From a virus: a stretch of DNA of 34,090 bases. A program made the translations under genes and the position numbers. The notes beneath the pieces were generated by a model that was not told where the DNA came from, ran no database searches, and worked only from the letters and a program-made list of their open reading frames with translations. Of this stretch, positions 15,378 through 23,765 are shown one piece after another. The stretch lies in the IMG/VR virus record IMGVR_UViG_3300034356_002967, positions 1-34,090 of that record; one strand, 5' to 3'. Position 1 is the stretch's first letter, and every line of letters starts with the position of its first letter.

Positions 15378-17570
15378 TTATGATCTAATCAACGAACTGG
15401 CAGATGATATAAGTGATGAAATTCCACCAGTAGAAGAACTAGACGATGATGTGGTTGCTGATCCAGCTGCTGCAGCTTTTGCGTTTGCTGGATTGTTGCG
15501 TATTGCATCTGCGTTATTTTCCATTTCTGATTTTATTCTATTAACCCGATCATTATATTCTTTAATCGTCTCTTTTGACCAAAATGGATTTTTCTTAAGC
15601 ATCTCTTTCGCACCAAAATTAAATTCATTTCTAAGTGCAGTTATGGAGAATCCAGTTTCACCCATTGCAAAACTTGTAATTGAACTTAATCCTGCAGTAA
15701 CTCCGTCAATTGTATTTGCAATTGAACCAAGTCCGGCATTTAATGAGTCTACAGAAAAGCCTGAAGTTTTAGTTGTGCCACTCGTCGTTGCTGTCGTAGA
15801 GGTAGAGTCTGGATAGACACTTGATAATATGCTTGTGGCTTCACCCAATACATTATATACTGAACTTAATGCATCAGAAGTCGATCCGTTTAAAAGACCA
15901 ACCGGTGTTCCTGTTTCAGCAATACGGTCATGATAGTTGTATGCAAGTTCGTGAACTGCGGTGAGCATTGAAACATATTCTTGTACGCCAACTGTATTGC
16001 CCTCATCAGACATTTTTTTAAGTTTATCAGTGTCTTTATTTAGAGCATCACGCAATTGAAATTGAAAAAAGTCATATTTTGCTTTTGCTTCACTTGGCTG
16101 TCGTGATGTAGCAGGAATAAACTTTGTAACTGCAGTTGGAGTTTTTGTGTTGTCTGCCTTTATAAGTGTAGCAATTGGATTTCCACTTATATCAAGATTA
16201 CAAATATCAACAAGTCCGTTTGCGACATCCTTAACAAATTGACCGACATCACCAGTCATGCCTGGAAAACTTTCTTGTATCGCAGCAATTTGCTCATTTG
16301 CTAATTTGCCTAATGCATCATATGCACCGCTAGTTTCAAGTACCATATTTAATGCCGCCCATGGGTTTTCTTTAACAAACTCGATGAGCGCCATTATTTT
16401 TTTCACCATCTCTATCAACTCCATTATTGAAGTTAATAGTTTTATAATGCCTAACCCTGGTATATAACTTAAAACAAATGCTGCTATTTTAGCAGCTGCA
16501 AATATCATTAAACGTTGAGGTAAACTTTGCGCGCACTCTGCAAGCGTTTTTATTGTGCCCAAGCCCTTGATATCAGCTTTGTCAAGTATTGTTAATATTC
16601 CAGTCTCAACAAATTCTTTTTTCGTCATCGCATTTGATGATGACGCATAACTTGAATTTATTAAACTGCTACTACTGCTTATACCGCCCGAAGTATCTGT
16701 TATTACAGATTCACTTGCCCCGCCCGAAGTATTACCGTTTCCAGTATCAGATGTTGCTATTTCAAACAAGTTGGCTTTTTCCTGATAAGCTGCAGCATTT
16801 TCAGCAGCTTCTATATTTGTTAGGTTACGAATCACAAATGATGTAGTTTCGGAACCGACATAATTAAAGTCAAGAGCAGTTGCTGTTACAGTATATGTTC
16901 CAATTTCTGAAGGTGATGCTAGTGGAGCAACTACGTTATCTCCGCTATACATTAATCGTAATGGGATGTTTCCAGGGGCATTTGGATCTGTTGGATCCAA
17001 CAGTTGTGGATTTGTTATATACTCTGGAGATAATGTATTTCCAGTGTATCCTAACTCAGTATCAGTAAAAATAATTTCTACTGGGCAAGGATCTATTATC
17101 AAAAACTTATATGTATTTCGTAGTCCTTGCGGTTTTGCAAATCCACTCTCTGTAGTAAATAAAGAATCGCTGTATATTGTACTATCTGGTGTAGGAGTAC
17201 CACTGGGCACACTTGTAAAATAATTTGTAGTAAAGAAATTACGATATGTACCATTATAGGAATCACCTGATATATTACGAACATATGTCATCGCAATATT
17301 ATAATCATAACGTCCAACATTTTTTGGAATATTTGATAATGTAGGAATTCCACTATCATATGTTAATTCAAAGGTGACATCATCTAAAGATATTTCTAAT
17401 GCCTCCCATTCAATTCGAGTTAAACCACTACCACTGCCTTTTTGTGTAATAATAAAAATACGCGAAACAATATCACGTGCTGATTTAACTGTTGCGTCAT
17501 ATGTGTCTCGTACCGGATCATAACTAGTATTTTCAAGTACAATGTATAAAAATGGATCTACTTGTGCCAT
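15378..17570 (-). CDS. Unknown baseplate-region protein with Ig-like domain and hydrophobic helical core
   Basis: 730 residues; I recognise no named family over the full length. Residues ~1-160 are beta-rich (FLYIVLENTSYDP, NVGRYDYNIAMTYVRN). Residues ~165-255 (IIFTDTELGYTGNTLSP, then GTYTVTATALDFNYVG) look like an MBG/Ig-like repeat of the sort found in bacterial surface proteins. A Ser/Gly/Ala-rich linker (~275-320) leads to a helical part with a strongly hydrophobic stretch at ~365-420 (IAAFVLSYIPGLGIIKLL, LIEMVKKIMALIEFVK), then coiled-coil-like helices and an Ala/Ser-rich tail. It starts 4 bases after the spike gene stop, inside the hub-spike operon. A virion role next to the spike, perhaps membrane-interacting, is inference. 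Confidence 0.55.
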   Translation of the reverse strand: MAQVDPFLYIVLENTSYDPVRDTYDATVKSARDIVSRIFIITQKGSGSGLTRIEWEALEISLDDVTFELTYDSGIPTLSNIPKNVGRYDYNIAMTYVRNISGDSYNGTYRNFFTTNYFTSVPSGTPTPDSTIYSDSLFTTESGFAKPQGLRNTYKFLIIDPCPVEIIFTDTELGYTGNTLSPEYITNPQLLDPTDPNAPGNIPLRLMYSGDNVVAPLASPSEIGTYTVTATALDFNYVGSETTSFVIRNLTNIEAAENAAAYQEKANLFEIATSDTGNGNTSGGASESVITDTSGGISSSSSLINSSYASSSNAMTKKEFVETGILTILDKADIKGLGTIKTLAECAQSLPQRLMIFAAAKIAAFVLSYIPGLGIIKLLTSIMELIEMVKKIMALIEFVKENPWAALNMVLETSGAYDALGKLANEQIAAIQESFPGMTGDVGQFVKDVANGLVDICNLDISGNPIATLIKADNTKTPTAVTKFIPATSRQPSEAKAKYDFFQFQLRDALNKDTDKLKKMSDEGNTVGVQEYVSMLTAVHELAYNYHDRIAETGTPVGLLNGSTSDALSSVYNVLGEATSILSSVYPDSTSTTATTSGTTKTSGFSVDSLNAGLGSIANTIDGVTAGLSSITSFAMGETGFSITALRNEFNFGAKEMLKKNPFWSKETIKEYNDRVNRIKSEMENNADAIRNNPANAKAAAAGSATTSSSSSSTGGISSLISSASSLIRS

Positions 17571-17574
17571 AAAC

Positions 17575-18417
17575 TTATCCTGCTATTGGTGGTGATGTTG
17601 GGGCAGGGGTGCCTGGAGCACCATCACCGAGGTGAATATGTGTGAGCAATCCGCGAGCTCCAGCGAGAGCTCGCACATCTCCAGCTGCAATTAGTGCTCC
17701 ACCTAATATGTTTACAAGTGGTGTTGTCATATTTGTTACAGTTGAATACATCATAGTTGGTCCAAGTGATGTTAGAGTTAACATTGATACACCATCAATT
17801 GCTGCAGTCATGCCGCCAATTGTAGCTGCACCAGCTGGAGCGGTCATGCTTGCTCCAAGCAATGCTGTTGTACTACTTGAACCGGTGTATATTCCAGTAT
17901 ATCCTCCAGCTACAGTCTCTTCAATACTGCCAACTACCATGTTTTTTATACCGCCACCTCGTACTGTATTGTTTACTCCGTTGCCAACTATGCTGTCCTT
18001 TTTACCAACAATATTTTCTGCCTTGTCACCAAGCACTTCATTTTTGTATGCGGCACCAACTTTTAAACGATACTCGCCCTTAACGGTTTGGTTCATATTG
18101 CCATTTACTTCAACATTATAGTTGCCGTTCACAGTTAAATTTGCAGAACCGTTTACTGTAATATTTGCATCACCCATAATTGTTACAAAATCTTCTCCAC
18201 AAATTGTAGTATATCGATTTGAGACAACCATTACAGATAGCTTACCTTCAGCGTCTATAATACGTGATGTTCCAGACTTATGTTTTTCATGTATACGTTC
18301 ATTGCCTAATGTATCATCAATTTCAAAAATATGCCCCGAGCGAGTCTGCGTCACATTATTGTATGGATACACAGATTGATCTGTGGGAAACGGATGATTA
18401 AAGGTGTTGTTTGCCAT
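17575..18417 (-). CDS. Tail spike (gp5 C-terminal beta-helix needle) as a separate gene
   Basis: 280 residues. The start (FPTDQSVYPYNNV, TRSGHIFEIDDTLGNERI, HEKHKSGT) matches the point in T4 gp5 where the spike begins (YPYVHTMETESGHIQEFDDTPGQERYR). Next come short valine/glycine/asparagine repeats (ITVNGSANLTVNGNYNVEVN at ~88-107), the classic triple-stranded beta-helix pattern of gp5C and VgrG. The C-terminus (LLTHIHLGDGAPGTPAP) contains a His-x-His near a Gly/Pro-rich end, as in needles whose tip binds an iron ion (P2 gpV type). It lacks the OB fold and lysozyme fused to it in T4; those roles are taken by the three genes upstream. It has its own late promoter variant. Confidence 0.88.
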   Translation of the reverse strand: MANNTFNHPFPTDQSVYPYNNVTQTRSGHIFEIDDTLGNERIHEKHKSGTSRIIDAEGKLSVMVVSNRYTTICGEDFVTIMGDANITVNGSANLTVNGNYNVEVNGNMNQTVKGEYRLKVGAAYKNEVLGDKAENIVGKKDSIVGNGVNNTVRGGGIKNMVVGSIEETVAGGYTGIYTGSSSTTALLGASMTAPAGAATIGGMTAAIDGVSMLTLTSLGPTMMYSTVTNMTTPLVNILGGALIAAGDVRALAGARGLLTHIHLGDGAPGTPAPTSPPIAG

Positions 18418-18423
18418 ATTTTA

Positions 18424-18431
18424 TATTTATT
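18424..18431 (-). promoter_or_regulatory. Late promoter variant for the spike gene
   Basis: AATAAATA on the minus strand, 6 bases before the spike ATG and overlapping the stop of the CHAP gene. Its sequence and spacing match the fibre C promoter. Confidence 0.6.
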
Positions 18432-19221
18432 TAACAGAGGCGAGTGACTGATTATTAGATTGCGTATTATTTGGATACAATCTAATAGCACATGTAATGT
18501 TTGCTGCGGCAAATGTACGCTTTTTTATATATATTCCACCCACTCCAACCCGTGCATCCCTAACGACTGCAGTACTTCCAATTTTATCCGGACCAGTATT
18601 TCCTTCTATTATGGTCATTGTTTTTTCTTTTTTGTTTATATCAAAAACAAAATCATCGAGTATTATGCCTATATGACTTTTTCTAAAAATTACTATGTCT
18701 CCTCTTTTAAATTCACGCGGATTATCAATTCTAAGCGAATAATTTTTTCCAGTAGTACTTGACCATGTTGGCCAATTAGGACAATATGCTTCTTTTGGAC
18801 GATATTGTTCTGGAATTATATTTGCTTGCTTTACACACCAACACACATATGCTGCGCAATATGGAGGTGCGCCTTCTTTACCATTACGTATTGTAATATA
18901 GTTATATGCATTTGAACCCACTAATGTGGCGCTCCAATATTTTTCTATACCAGGACCTTGATTGTTAATTGTTCCTCGTTCGACTACACCTAACTCTCCT
19001 TTAGCGACTGCTATAAGTTTGCTTATCATAACACTTCTAGAGTCATTTGATAAGTCTTCAAGTTTAACATCCAGTGAAGAAAGGTTTGCCCCATTTGCGA
19101 TTGGCGAGCCGCTCGTGTAGTCTGATTTTAACATATCATTTTGCAACGGGATATTGTTATATGCGCTGCTTGAAGAGAGCGGCACACCATCAGGAAACAA
19201 ATTTGGCATTGTGATTGGCAT
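18427..19221 (-). CDS. CHAP-type peptidoglycan peptidase, tail-associated
   Basis: 264 residues from the ATG at 19221 (PITMPNLFPDG); an upstream TTG at 19236 is possible but overlaps the previous gene. Residues ~55-230 form a CHAP-like domain: MISKLIAVAKGELGV, then PYCAAYVCWCVKQANI with the probable nucleophile Cys, FKRGDIVIFRKSHIGII with the probable catalytic His, and IIEGNTG. The fold cleaves peptide cross-links or the amide bond of peptidoglycan. It lies between the OB-lysin and the spike, replacing the lysozyme part of T4 gp5, so it probably acts in local cell-wall digestion during injection. It has no signal peptide, which argues against a secreted host-type enzyme. It is related to the CHAP domain in the gene just upstream. 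Confidence 0.8.
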   Translation of the reverse strand: MPITMPNLFPDGVPLSSSSAYNNIPLQNDMLKSDYTSGSPIANGANLSSLDVKLEDLSNDSRSVMISKLIAVAKGELGVVERGTINNQGPGIEKYWSATLVGSNAYNYITIRNGKEGAPPYCAAYVCWCVKQANIIPEQYRPKEAYCPNWPTWSSTTGKNYSLRIDNPREFKRGDIVIFRKSHIGIILDDFVFDINKKEKTMTIIEGNTGPDKIGSTAVVRDARVGVGGIYIKKRTFAAANITCAIRLYPNNTQSNNQSLASVK

Positions 19222-19225
19222 AATT

Positions 19226-20572
19226 TTAACTATCAAAAAAGTAAAAACTTACAATATAATTACCATCAACAGCATTTCTATATTTTCCGTCTGATCCTTT
19301 AAGAATTTTAACTCCAATTGCTTCAGCTGTTGCAACTGACATTTCACTTCGGGTTTGTGTTGGACCGCGATCTCCAGCTATTGCCCATGTTGCTTGTTTA
19401 GTTGTATGGTTATAAACATACACTTTACTACCCATTTTAAAATTATTATAATCTTGTCTATTAACTACAACAAATTTTGTAATGTCACCATTTAAATATT
19501 GCCCACCAATTTTATATGCCGTTGCTGGTATATGCGTATCACCTGGCGGATAATAACCAGTACCATCAAAAACTATTGCAGGCGGGCCTGTTCTTTTTCC
19601 TATCCATCCAGCAGGTACACCAGTTGGAGTACTTTCAGGTGATAATGTCATTGGCGTTGCTACGTCAGTACCGCCAAATGCGCCTTTCCATCTCAACACA
19701 TAGTTAAATCCGCCCTTTTTATCCCGCACCATCACTGATCGATTTTTACCAGTGTTGCCTTCAACCGAAGTATAGCCGCCGGTAATTGAACCACCTTTAC
19801 TTACCAATCCTATATGATCTTGTGCAGCGTCCCTAATTAAAATATCGCCAGCATACAACACTTTAGGATTAGCAATTTTAATTACATACTTACCACCTTT
19901 TCCATTTGGCCATTTTAACCATTCGGCAACCGCATTTGGATTAGCCGGTAAATCTGATGTTGGTATTGCTCCTGTTTGTTTTATACACCATGTTAAAAAT
20001 GCTGCGCACCAAGCGTCATTAACGCCATATTTACTACGACCTGCGCTATTGCTTGTGCCATTTTCTCCTACTGCTATTCGTACTAAATTATTGATAAAGG
20101 CGCTTGTACTTGTACTTGTATTATTCTGTTGAGCAGCTATATCATCTCCATTAAGTGCCGAAGTATTTGCTGCTCCTGCAGAAGGTGAACCTTCTGTGTA
20201 TTGTGAGGTGTTTGTCGCGCTCGAATAGGCTGCGCCTACTGAAGAACTGCTAGCGTCTGCTGGTATGCTTGTTCCATTTAATGATTCGACTCCAGGAACA
20301 CTACCAAGTATTACTGGGTCTTGTTGATCAGCATCTCTAAAAAATCCAAAGACCCAACTACCAGCCATTAGTCCAGTTGGACTTGTGCCAGTACCAGCAC
20401 TACTAGCACTTGTAAGTGGCAGCAGTGGAGTTGCCCATGGTAAATTTTCACTAGGCACGCTATTAACATCATCAAGTTCATGATATTCATAGCACCGAAC
20501 TTGCACACGTCCTGCATTTAGCGGGTCTGCAATATTTTCTACTATGCCAATAAACCAATGATCAATTTTCAT
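19226..20572 (-). CDS. Baseplate hub lysin: gp5-type OB fold + CHAP peptidase + GH75-like domain
   Basis: 448 residues, three domains. (1) Residues ~1-95, gp5 N-terminal OB fold: HWFIGIVENIADPLNAGRVQ, SENLPWATPLLPLTSAS, GSWVFGFFRDADQQDPVILG, like T4 gp5. (2) After a Ser/Thr/Asn linker, ~165-295, a CHAP domain: NDAWCAAFLTWCIKQTG (nucleophile Cys), AGDILIRDAAQDHIGLVS (His), SVEGNTG. (3) ~325-448, a region resembling GH75 chitosanases: TAYKIGG, KFVVVNRQDY, MGSKVYVYNHTTKQATWAI, then AGDRGPTQTRSEMSVATAEA, where the Asp and Glu match the family's catalytic pair. T4 gp5 carries a lysozyme between OB fold and spike; this hub enzyme would cut both peptide and glycan. The GH75 call is from motif memory only. 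Confidence 0.78.
   Translation of the reverse strand: MKIDHWFIGIVENIADPLNAGRVQVRCYEYHELDDVNSVPSENLPWATPLLPLTSASSAGTGTSPTGLMAGSWVFGFFRDADQQDPVILGSVPGVESLNGTSIPADASSSSVGAAYSSATNTSQYTEGSPSAGAANTSALNGDDIAAQQNNTSTSTSAFINNLVRIAVGENGTSNSAGRSKYGVNDAWCAAFLTWCIKQTGAIPTSDLPANPNAVAEWLKWPNGKGGKYVIKIANPKVLYAGDILIRDAAQDHIGLVSKGGSITGGYTSVEGNTGKNRSVMVRDKKGGFNYVLRWKGAFGGTDVATPMTLSPESTPTGVPAGWIGKRTGPPAIVFDGTGYYPPGDTHIPATAYKIGGQYLNGDITKFVVVNRQDYNNFKMGSKVYVYNHTTKQATWAIAGDRGPTQTRSEMSVATAEAIGVKILKGSDGKYRNAVDGNYIVSFYFFDS
20402..20457. repeat. 56-bp perfect direct repeat, copy 1 (OB fold of the lysin gene)
   Basis: Identical to 20996-21051. It encodes the SENLPWATPLLPLTSAS part of the gp5-type OB fold. The flanking OB sequence has diverged between the two genes. 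Confidence 0.92.
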
Positions 20573-20581
20573 TTTATAACG

Positions 20582-20589
20582 TATTTATT
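20582..20589 (-). promoter_or_regulatory. Late promoter variant for the OB-CHAP-GH75 lysin
   Basis: AATAAATA on the minus strand, 9 bases before the lysin ATG, in the short gap after the OB-only gene. Confidence 0.5.
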
Positions 20590-20590
20590 A

Positions 20591-21163
20591 CTATAGATCT
20601 AGTGGTGGTAATACATCAATTGCATCGGCTTCTGGAGTTCCTGGCAGCGGTGGTAAAAGACTAGGTTCCTCATCTCCTCCAACTGGACTGCGATTTCCAA
20701 TATTACTGGCATTTGTAGTATTATTAAGAAACTCATCATATTGAACATCTATGCCAGTAGCAGTTTTTGTAGGTGACGGATTTGTACCAGACGGCCCAAT
20801 GGCATTTGCATTGGTTGAGCGTGTTGTTGAACTCACACTATTAGATGATGTGTTTCTGCCGCTAGACACAGAATTTAGTACAATTCCGCCAATACTATTA
20901 ATTATTACTGGATCCTGCAAGTCAGCATCTCTAAAAAAGCCAAACACCCAACTACCAACACGCAGACCCGTTGCGCTTGTGCCTACTCCCCCAAGACTAG
21001 CACTTGTAAGTGGCAGCAGTGGAGTTGCCCATGGTAAATTTTCACTAGGCAATATTATATTGTTTTGTTCATGATATTCAAAACAGCGAATCTGTACACG
21101 ACCTGCATTTAATGGGTCTGCAATATTTTCTACGACTCCAGTAAACCAATGTTCAATCTTCAT
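20591..21163 (-). CDS. gp5-type OB-fold hub protein without enzymatic domain
   Basis: 190 residues. The first ~95 residues are a gp5-type OB fold (HWFTGVVENIADPLNAGRVQ, SENLPWATPLLPLTSAS, GSWVFGFFRDADLQDPVI) almost identical to that of the next gene. The remainder is a low-complexity Ser/Asn/Thr tail ending in an acidic, Pro-rich stretch (EEPSLLPPLPGTPEADAID). There is no lysozyme, CHAP or beta-helix. In T4 the OB fold docks gp5 on the gp27 trimer, and this gene overlaps the gp27-like gene by ATGA, so it may be the structural hub plug while its duplicate carries the enzymes. Alternatively it is a truncated duplicate with no remaining role; tight coupling to gp27 argues against that. Confidence 0.8.
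   Translation of the reverse strand: MKIEHWFTGVVENIADPLNAGRVQIRCFEYHEQNNIILPSENLPWATPLLPLTSASLGGVGTSATGLRVGSWVFGFFRDADLQDPVIINSIGGIVLNSVSSGRNTSSNSVSSTTRSTNANAIGPSGTNPSPTKTATGIDVQYDEFLNNTTNASNIGNRSPVGGDEEPSLLPPLPGTPEADAIDVLPPLDL
20996..21051. repeat. 56-bp perfect direct repeat, copy 2 (OB-only gene)
   Basis: Identical to 20402-20457. The two copies lie 538 bases apart, outermost edge to inner edge, in the same orientation. Recombination between them would delete or duplicate one OB gene. Confidence 0.92.
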
Positions 21164-22770
21164 GCAAAAGTAATAGGAGGATTTGGTTCTGGATTTTGTA
21201 TTGGAGGTGTTGGCGAAGGAAACGGACTTTTTGTTGGCGGTAATGGTATCGGAGTTGGAGTACTCTGAGGTTTATTAAACTCATTTAATAATTTATTTGG
21301 CGAAGCATTAGTTTGTGGCGCAGGTGTGTTGGTTGCAGGGGCAGTTGAGTCAACACTATTTGATGCAACTTCAGATGGAGACACAGTTGAAGGGACATAT
21401 GTGCCGCCACTTAAAATCCCAACTCCTCCAAGACGAACTAACTTTAATTTGTTTGTATAAATACCGTTTGAAAAAACATGGGCAGCAACTGTAATCATAA
21501 ATGTGCCTGACACCACAGGATCTTCTACATATTCAGTTCTATCTCGTAAAGCCTTTGGTACTTCCAAATCTATTTTTACACCTGGGTTTAGTGCACTATC
21601 TCCATATACTACAATTTCATGATTTATTTCATTTAATCGGGCAATAAATGCATTCCCCTTTGATATGTTAGGATATAGCGCAGCAGTAACCGAATTACCT
21701 TTGCCATCTGGGTTTATTGCAGTATTAATTTGAATGCTTGCAATATTTGCAGAAGATATTTCATGCATTGGCTTAGTTTCTTCTACGCCTTCTCGATTTT
21801 TTATTTTATATTTTTGCGGAGTCCAATCTTTAGTTGCTTTAGTTTTAAAATCTAAAGTATAATATGCCTTTGATGCATAGTCAGTTACGTTTAATCGACT
21901 AGCGTATGCTCCAGCATTCGCAGAACCTAGTCTATCAAATTTTATATTTGATGACATACTAAGTATGCGAGACCGTTCTTCTTTTGTGTGTTCTGCAGTA
22001 CCTGGTGTTTTTTCTGATTGTTGACGATATCTAAATGAATTTTTAGGTTTTTTATACAAAACTGGTGCATTATTTAAACTTTTCCAAGAAGACAGGTATA
22101 CTTTGCCTTGCTGCGTTACGTCACTATAAAGAAAAAATGGAGAGCCGTCTTCTTCAAAACAGCGTGAACGTAACCATTCTGCTGCTTTTAATGGTCGTTG
22201 AATGTTTATAATACCTTCAAATTTGGTTGAGACATCTCCGTCAACTGCAAACTCCTTTAGACTCAAATCATCTATAAAAATAGTTTCAATATTTTGAGCA
22301 ACTGTTTTTTCCTTATCAACTGGTCGGCAAATATTCATTAGACTACTACGATACGCAAATTCTGAAATTGCGACGAGTGAGTATATTTGAGTATTTGGAA
22401 AATCAAGGGTTTTTGTATAATTTACATACTCTTTTACATAAAATGTTTGTTTTATTGCCTTTCCAATATTTACAGGATCTATTTCAACTTCAATAATTTC
22501 TTGGCCACATATATCAAATGTATCAATGAAATTTTCATTATCTCGTATAGTTGCTGTAAATGTAACTACCGGTGAAAATAATTCAGTCGTTATAGTAAAT
22601 GAATCAACTAGGTTAAGGGCTTTTAAATCTTTAGTTTTGCCCTTTGAATTTATCATGACCATTTTGACAACTTTAAATGCGCCAGGTGTCTTTACGCCAG
22701 AATTATCTCCAGCATAGCCAGTCTTTGGTGTATTGATCGCCGGATTGTTTGCATTAGACGTAGTTGCCAT
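21160..22770 (-). CDS. Baseplate hub protein, gp27-like
   Basis: 536 residues from the ATG at 22770, just after the gp53 stop (TGATTATG); a TTG two codons upstream is less likely. The core (~35-440) has the two-barrel hub pattern: LVDSFTITTELFSPVVTFTA (~60), QEIIEVEIDPVN, VAISEFAYRSSLMNICRP, IQRPLKAAEWLRSRCFEEDG (~195) followed by PFFLYSDVTQQGKVYLSSW, and VVYGDSALNPGVKIDLEVP (~395). This resembles T4 gp27 and the gpD/VgrG hub fold in order of elements, though T4 gp27 is only 391 residues. The extra part is a Pro/Asn/Ser-rich C-terminal tail (~460-536), probably disordered. Its position between gp53 and two gp5-type OB proteins supports the hub role. Confidence 0.72.
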   Translation of the reverse strand: MATTSNANNPAINTPKTGYAGDNSGVKTPGAFKVVKMVMINSKGKTKDLKALNLVDSFTITTELFSPVVTFTATIRDNENFIDTFDICGQEIIEVEIDPVNIGKAIKQTFYVKEYVNYTKTLDFPNTQIYSLVAISEFAYRSSLMNICRPVDKEKTVAQNIETIFIDDLSLKEFAVDGDVSTKFEGIINIQRPLKAAEWLRSRCFEEDGSPFFLYSDVTQQGKVYLSSWKSLNNAPVLYKKPKNSFRYRQQSEKTPGTAEHTKEERSRILSMSSNIKFDRLGSANAGAYASRLNVTDYASKAYYTLDFKTKATKDWTPQKYKIKNREGVEETKPMHEISSANIASIQINTAINPDGKGNSVTAALYPNISKGNAFIARLNEINHEIVVYGDSALNPGVKIDLEVPKALRDRTEYVEDPVVSGTFMITVAAHVFSNGIYTNKLKLVRLGGVGILSGGTYVPSTVSPSEVASNSVDSTAPATNTPAPQTNASPNKLLNEFNKPQSTPTPIPLPPTKSPFPSPTPPIQNPEPNPPITFA

Positions 22771-22772
22771 AA

Positions 22773-23762
22773 TCAAAGAGTATCATTTAAAACATTAAAA
22801 TATTCGTCTGCAAAATCAGAGATAAAATCTGGACGTATGACTTGTATAACTCGTTTACTTTCGTTTATTTCATTTTCATACTCATAAAATGATTTGTATT
22901 TTGGAATAACTACATTCTCGTCAGTTAAAATATCATATGCAGAACGTATGACGCCAATTGGATCAACATATTCATATGCAGCATTGGCATAGTTGCTCCA
23001 TCGGTATTCTATTGATGCAACTTTTAATGTTTTATTAGAAACATATTGTTCTGGGGGTGTATTTGCTTCAATATGTTCGGCATATCCAACTGGATCATAT
23101 TTTAAAATTTGTGTATAAACTAAATTTATCCATTCTGTCTTTAATTCAGCTGGCATTGTGTCATCACACGCAATTGTATAACTAAGATTGCTATTTTCTA
23201 TAAATGCTTCTCTAGATATTTCTATTCTTGTGCCAGTGATATTAACTTTATGACAATCATATACGACTAATTGTTGGCGACCGTTGTCATACTGCGCTAT
23301 GCTTGAACGATACTCACGATCTTGAGAAACAAATTTTAAGTATGGCAAATATTTTTCATCAAGCGGTATGCATGACATGTCTAGTTTACCTCGGCCATTT
23401 AGATCAACTGCTGGATCAACAACAGGGACAATTGATAATGCAGAATATTTACCATATTCACTCTCAATCATCTTTGTAAAATTTCTATAAGATAGCGGCC
23501 AAGATGACGCGTAACCGTCACGTAAAAAATTATTTATTATAAAAAATGTCCAATAATATTGCACATCATCATATAATTTATGTGATACTATATCGGGTCT
23601 TTCTCCGTCTTCTATTTCATAGTATGTGTAGAGTGCATTATCGTCCTGTATTTTATTTGCGTTTAATACTACAGAACGAGAGATATCAGTTAATTCAAAT
23701 ATAGACCCATCAGAAACCAGGTCATAATTTACTTTTGGATATTTTGCAAAAAAGTTTGGCAT
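22773..23762 (-). CDS. 53: Baseplate wedge protein gp53
   Basis: 329 residues; T4 gp53 is 196. The N-terminal ~110 residues match the family: FFAKYPKVNYDL, LTDISRSVVL, YTYYEIEDGERPDIVSHKLY, then DDVQYYWTFFIINNFLRDGY (T4: YYIKGSPRPEELANAIYGNPQLYWVLLMCND). The second half, including SYTIACDDTMPAELKTEWIN and ASIEYRWSNYANAAYEY, is an extension relative to T4, as in marine relatives. Gp53 clamps the wedge onto the hub and completes wedge assembly. It starts 3 bases after the gp48-like stop and is followed directly by the gp27-like hub gene. Confidence 0.85.
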   Translation of the reverse strand: MPNFFAKYPKVNYDLVSDGSIFELTDISRSVVLNANKIQDDNALYTYYEIEDGERPDIVSHKLYDDVQYYWTFFIINNFLRDGYASSWPLSYRNFTKMIESEYGKYSALSIVPVVDPAVDLNGRGKLDMSCIPLDEKYLPYLKFVSQDREYRSSIAQYDNGRQQLVVYDCHKVNITGTRIEISREAFIENSNLSYTIACDDTMPAELKTEWINLVYTQILKYDPVGYAEHIEANTPPEQYVSNKTLKVASIEYRWSNYANAAYEYVDPIGVIRSAYDILTDENVVIPKYKSFYEYENEINESKRVIQVIRPDFISDFADEYFNVLNDTL

Positions 23763-23765
23763 ATA

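Noticed and set aside
17642-18121. A 159-residue plus-strand frame opposite the spike gene
   Set aside because: Low-complexity Pro/Ala/Thr product that mirrors the repetitive beta-helix codons; the minus frame has a clear gp5-spike match.
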